This document shows positions 4,908 to 7,744 of a stretch of DNA of 7,744 bases, one piece after another. The notes below the pieces were generated by a model that did no database searches, had not been told where the DNA came from, and worked only from the letters and a program-made list of their open reading frames with translations. Positions within the stretch are counted from its first letter, which is position 1. Each line of letters starts with the position of its first letter. This DNA is from Anaerolineae bacterium (GTDB lineage Bacteria > Chloroflexota > Anaerolineae > B4-G1). The DNA lies in contig JAUWOI010000190.1 in NCBI GenBank assembly GCA_030612185.1, forward strand, positions 1-7,744, written 5' to 3'. The position numbers and the translations under genes were made by a program.

Positions 4908-5422
4908 AAGACCTGGCCTGCGTTCCATCCGGCACGCGCATCTTTGTGGACGCCTCAGTTCTGGTCCTGCACTTCACTGGTCACCCCAAACTAGGACCGC
5001 CGTGCCGGGATTTCCTTGAGCAGTGCGGCAGCCGCGAGATTGAGGGCTACACCTCGGCAATTGCTGCCAGTGAGACCATCCACCGTGTTATGGTCAATGA
5101 GGCCCGTACCAATCTGGGGTTCGCCACCTCGTCCGAAACGGTCAACTATCTGAAGCGACATCCCGAAGCAGTCAAGGGGCTGCGCCAACACCTGGCTGTA
5201 GCCAGCAAGATCTATCACCTGGGGGGCGAAATCTTGCCTGTGAGTTACAAGCACCTGCATCGCAGCAAGCAGGTGCGCCAGCGGTATGGCCTGTTGACCA
5301 ACGACTCTCTCATCGTAGCGGTGATGCAGCGACACCGCCTGCGCCACCTGGCGACGCACGACCGGGACTTTGCCCGCATCCCCGCGCTTCACGTCTGGGA
5401 GCCAATCCCGCTTTCCCCGTAG
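4904..5422 (+). CDS. VapC-like PIN-domain ribonuclease toxin
   Basis: This 172-residue protein is predicted to be a Mg-dependent endoribonuclease held inactive by the antitoxin upstream. The four acidic positions of the PIN active site are present: D16 in FVDASV, E57 in AASETIH, D134 in TNDSLIVAVM and D153/D155 in THDRDFARI. It is thus probably functional, unlike the PIN fragment at 1263-1472. The start ATG at 4904 overlaps the antitoxin stop (ATGA) and has only a weak ribosome-binding site, in keeping with translational coupling. It is somewhat longer than the common 130-140-residue VapC, with an extra helical stretch around residues 70-125. The RNA target cannot be predicted. Confidence 0.85.
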   Translation: MKDLACVPSGTRIFVDASVLVLHFTGHPKLGPPCRDFLEQCGSREIEGYTSAIAASETIHRVMVNEARTNLGFATSSETVNYLKRHPEAVKGLRQHLAVASKIYHLGGEILPVSYKHLHRSKQVRQRYGLLTNDSLIVAVMQRHRLRHLATHDRDFARIPALHVWEPIPLSP

Positions 5423-5487
5423 ACGCAACAAGGCAGAGTTGCTTTCTTCTTCATTACCCAATATTGGTAGCGCCCAGCAAAGGCAGG

Positions 5488-6501
5488 CTATCCCGCCTGC
5501 AAGGATTTAGCCGGACGGGGCAAAAGCTCTAACAGCGCCGGGATGAAAACGATTACCCCCACCACCGCCCCATACGTCGCATAGTACGTCGCATAGAAAA
5601 TATTCCCACCTACGACTCGCACGGCCACGGCCAGGGTCAAACTGACCAGCAGAGCCAGGACGCGCTGCGCCTTCGTCGTACTGTGTAGGTAGACCAGCGC
5701 GCCGGCCAACACGATTAGGCTCGGCACGAATACATTGAGCGTGAAGATGGGATCTTCATCAAGATCGACCGTACCAAATATTACCAACACGGCCGGGAAC
5801 AAGCCAAAAGAGAGCCGTGTCCAGTCCTGCCGGATACTCCGGTAAAGTGAATGTAGGGGACGCCAGGCGCGGGCGATCAGCGTCAGAATCCCCACTGTCA
5901 GCCCAAAAACCCCTACCGCGATGAGTACCTGGGGCAGTACCGGCCACTCGGGGCCTACTGTAAACACCATAGAGGACACAGTGCCTCCTATCGCCAGACC
6001 GCCAACAATCATCGCAAACCCGAGATATGGATAGGACCAGCGCGGCCATCCTTTGGCCCACCCCACCCCTAACCCAACCAGCATCGAAAGGACAAAGACG
6101 ATGAACAACAGGTACTTGGGGTCCTCGGAGTACTGGAACCAGGCGGGTACGGTCATGTACATTATGATAACCGACACCGGCCCCAAGAACAGAAATGGCC
6201 ATAGTCCAGCCAGCGTCTCACCCCACGAACTGCGCTCGGCTCCTGTTGGTGTGATTGTTGATGTTTCCATTTTCCTCTTCCTCCCTTCCCGAAGGTATTC
6301 GCGGATCACCGCCCCTGGCAAGTCGCGCAACTCGCGCCATCCCAGCCGGATGACAGAGAACCTGCCTCGTTGGACGGCCTCGTTGACCACCAGGCTGAAG
6401 ACGGTTTGTAGTTCTTCGCCGTAGTCCGCCCGGTACCGCCGGGGATACAGGGCCAGCAAACGGGCATAGAGCCGCACCAGAATCTGCGCGCGATGCTTCA
6501 T
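5488..6501 (-). CDS. Multi-pass membrane protein linked to PadR regulator
   Basis: The 337-residue protein begins with a cytoplasmic segment (1-75) containing YARLLALYPRRYRADYGEELQTVF, the motif seen at the N-terminus of 'permease prefix' proteins that are routinely encoded next to PadR regulators. After a charged linker (75-95) about eight hydrophobic segments follow (roughly 98-118, 130-148, 158-181, 187-210, 230-245, 253-272, 280-297, 307-325). There is no ATP-binding cassette and no MacB-type periplasmic domain, so a transport role is unproven. ATG 6501 is chosen: it overlaps the padR stop as ATGA and has GAGGAG 5 nt upstream. It is co-transcribed with padR and probably under its control. 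Residues about 303-310 (YATYYATY) come from a perfect 12-bp tandem duplication. No specific function is recognised. Confidence 0.75.
   Translation of the reverse strand: MKHRAQILVRLYARLLALYPRRYRADYGEELQTVFSLVVNEAVQRGRFSVIRLGWRELRDLPGAVIREYLREGRKRKMETSTITPTGAERSSWGETLAGLWPFLFLGPVSVIIMYMTVPAWFQYSEDPKYLLFIVFVLSMLVGLGVGWAKGWPRWSYPYLGFAMIVGGLAIGGTVSSMVFTVGPEWPVLPQVLIAVGVFGLTVGILTLIARAWRPLHSLYRSIRQDWTRLSFGLFPAVLVIFGTVDLDEDPIFTLNVFVPSLIVLAGALVYLHSTTKAQRVLALLVSLTLAVAVRVVGGNIFYATYYATYGAVVGVIVFIPALLELLPRPAKSLQAG
5573..5596. repeat. 12-bp tandem duplication in the membrane-protein gene
   Basis: tacgtcgcatag occurs twice in immediate succession. It is in frame and duplicates the residues YATY at the start of the last membrane segment. 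Confidence 0.8.
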
Positions 6502-6878
6502 GTGCACTCCTCACCCAGGCGCAGTCGCGCCGCTGCAACCAGCGCCCGCATGCGGTTCGTCTCCGCCCCAAGCACCCGCCGGCCGGCTTCGCTCAAGACA
6601 TACGCCTTGCGTGGGAGACCCGGACCCGTGTTTTCCTCCTCGTCATTCGGGACGCGCTTGATCAGCCCCTGGTCGAGCAGCCGGCCCAGTGCGCCATATA
6701 ACGTGCTGGTGCTGAGCCTGACGCTTCCGTTGCTCAGGGCTTCCACGTCTTTCAGGATGGCATAGCCATGCTTTTTCTCCGGCGCAAGGCCGAGCAGGAT
6801 AAAAAACGTTGGCTCGGTGAGGGGCAGATAGGATGAGGGCTTCACCTGCGTATGTATTGTATGCTCCTTTTTGTCCAT
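6498..6878 (-). CDS. PadR family transcriptional regulator
   Basis: The 126-residue protein has a PadR winged-helix domain: LPLTEPTFFILLGLAPEKKH (18-37), the hallmark HGYAI (37-41), and the recognition helix and wing STLYGALGRLLDQGLIKR (58-75) followed by RKAYVLSEAGRRVL (90-103). A short C-terminal helix (104-126) would form the dimer interface, as in the small PadR-s2 type. These regulators usually repress their own operon and respond to small molecules. ATG 6878 is preceded by GAGG at about 8 nt. The stop overlaps the start of the membrane-protein gene (ATGA), so both come from one mRNA. The promoter is a perfect consensus and a 14-bp palindrome lies between it and the gene, fitting autorepression. 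Confidence 0.92.
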   Translation of the reverse strand: MDKKEHTIHTQVKPSSYLPLTEPTFFILLGLAPEKKHGYAILKDVEALSNGSVRLSTSTLYGALGRLLDQGLIKRVPNDEEENTGPGLPRKAYVLSEAGRRVLGAETNRMRALVAAARLRLGEECT

Positions 6879-6887
6879 ATCACGTGC

Positions 6888-6901
6888 CTCGATATATCGA
6901 G
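6888..6901. promoter_or_regulatory. 14-bp palindrome, likely PadR operator
   Basis: CTCGATATATCGAG is a perfect inverted repeat about 9-22 nt downstream of the predicted padR start of transcription. A repressor bound here would block the initiating polymerase. That PadR is the binder is inferred from position and symmetry. Confidence 0.65.
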
Positions 6902-6916
6902 TAGCGACTTACATTC

Positions 6917-6945
6917 ATTATAGCAGGTTTTGAGATGGTTGTCAA
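6917..6945 (-). promoter_or_regulatory. Consensus promoter of the padR operon
   Basis: On the minus strand TTGACA (6945-6940), a 17-bp spacer and TATAAT (6922-6917) match the sigma70 consensus at all twelve positions. Transcription should start near 6910. So strong a promoter normally requires a repressor, which agrees with the adjacent palindrome. Confidence 0.92.
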
Positions 6946-6979
6946 GTGAGGAGTCACAGGCACGCGCGTCGTTCTTGCG

Positions 6980-7744
6980 TCAGTAGATGGTGTAGATGAA
7001 CGACGCCACTTTCGGAAACAGCGTATCCACCAACAGCCGCCAGGCCGGCGCAACGCTCACGTCGGGGTAGGCGGCGCGCAACTCCTCCACCGTCCGGTAC
7101 CCCAGCACCAGCGGGATGAACTGTAACGGGGGGAAATGGATCTTTTCGCCTCCGGTAAAGCCCAGGTTGGCGACCTCGGTCAGTTTGCCCGCCACGAAGC
7201 GCAGCGAGAGGGTCTCGCGATACAGGCTCAGCCGCACGTCTCGGGTCAGCCTGGCGAACGGCGACCCGGCGACCCGACGCTCCAACACGGGCGTCATCAC
7301 ACGCAGCAGCGCGGCGACGTCGGGAACGTGGATCTGCCAGGCGTAGGTACCCAGGTCGTGACCGTCCAACGAACGTGCTAGTTGCATCAAAGTGCAGTTG
7401 GCGGGCAGGTTGAGCCGGATGCCGGGCTTGTCACGCTCCACGGTCAACATCTTGAGGTGCTGCAGAGTCGCCAACGCCGCCTCAAACCCCAGGCGCGAGA
7501 CTTCGCCCACAACCAATTCTTCGCCGAAGTGGTGTTCCGGAAGACGCATATACCCGACGATCTGTCCACCCGCATCCTGGATGAGCCAGTTCTCGCACTC
7601 GGTCTCCGTCCCGTCCGTGTGTGCCATCAGGTATTGCCAGGTTGCCTCGTCGCGGACGGTGCAGATGGCGAGGTTCTGGGCAGCGTCATCGTAAAGCCGC
7701 ATCAGGGCCGGGAGGTCGTCCTGGGTGGCCAGGCGGAACGTGAA
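6980..7744 (-). CDS. GNAT acetyltransferase with SCP2-like C-terminal domain (5' part outside window)
   Basis: 254 codons are visible and the frame is open to the window edge, with FTFRLATQDDLPALMRLYDD at the edge being the start of a GNAT domain. Full-length relatives are about 400 residues, but here the C-terminal half seems shorter because the visible part already holds both the beginning of a GNAT fold and the tail. The end, LGFTGGEKIHFPPLQFIPLVLGYRTVEELRAAYPDV, followed by LFPKVASFIYTIY, resembles the SCP2-like domain of Eis-type acetyltransferases, whose free C-terminal carboxylate helps catalysis in Eis. The acceptor substrate is unknown. No typical acetyl-CoA loop (Q/RxxGxG/A) was recognised in the visible part, so an inactive or divergent GNAT is possible. 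The stop lies about 35 nt upstream of the padR promoter, and no terminator is obvious in between. Confidence 0.7.
   Translation of the reverse strand, partial: FTFRLATQDDLPALMRLYDDAAQNLAICTVRDEATWQYLMAHTDGTETECENWLIQDAGGQIVGYMRLPEHHFGEELVVGEVSRLGFEAALATLQHLKMLTVERDKPGIRLNLPANCTLMQLARSLDGHDLGTYAWQIHVPDVAALLRVMTPVLERRVAGSPFARLTRDVRLSLYRETLSLRFVAGKLTEVANLGFTGGEKIHFPPLQFIPLVLGYRTVEELRAAYPDVSVAPAWRLLVDTLFPKVASFIYTIY

Noticed and set aside
5483..5500. Possible terminator at the end of the membrane-protein gene
   Set aside because: gcaggc/gcctgc gives only a 6-bp stem, and on the minus strand it is followed by CTTTG, too short a T-run to call with confidence.

Overview
This window is a GC-rich bacterial chromosome fragment, most likely from a Chloroflexota (Anaerolineae-like) bacterium. 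That assignment is inference. It rests on the combination of a LysW amino-group-carrier system, a PadR plus 'permease prefix'-type membrane protein pair, a GNAT protein with an SCP2-like tail, Phd/PIN toxin-antitoxin modules and dispersed heptameric repeats. Thermus/Deinococcus relatives or another thermophile-like lineage cannot be excluded.

Left half (1-4424). An amino-acid biosynthesis cluster runs on the minus strand: promoter, attenuator leader, argG, argH, then (after an opposite-strand toxin-antitoxin remnant) lysW and lysX. ArgG and ArgH carry out the last two steps of arginine synthesis. LysW is a 54-residue carrier protein ending in EDWGE, and LysX (5' 193 codons only) is the ATP-grasp ligase that loads an amino acid onto it. 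Together they suggest carrier-protected synthesis of lysine and/or of ornithine for arginine.

The argG leader is the most striking part. A near-consensus sigma70 promoter is followed by a 22-codon ORF with three consecutive Arg codons, a pair of mutually exclusive stems, and a strong intrinsic terminator ending in seven T. This is a textbook attenuation layout, apparently responding to arginine.

Short heptameric tandem repeats of four different sequences sit at three gene junctions of this cluster (argG/argH, 3' end of argH, lysW/lysX) and once inside lysX. There five units appear to add 12 in-frame residues.

Between argH and lysW, on the plus strand, lies a Phd-type antitoxin with an excellent promoter, followed by only the C-terminal half of a PIN toxin. 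This is an eroded module.

Right half (4418-7744). A second, intact Phd-like/PIN (VapC) module on the plus strand starts from a promoter whose -35 box overlaps the argG -35 box on the other strand. Downstream on the minus strand is a padR/membrane-protein operon with a perfect consensus promoter and a 14-bp palindrome just downstream of the predicted start of transcription, probably an autoregulatory operator. The window closes with the C-terminal 254 codons of an Eis-like GNAT acetyltransferase, also on the minus strand. No rRNA, tRNA, CRISPR array or insertion sequence was seen.
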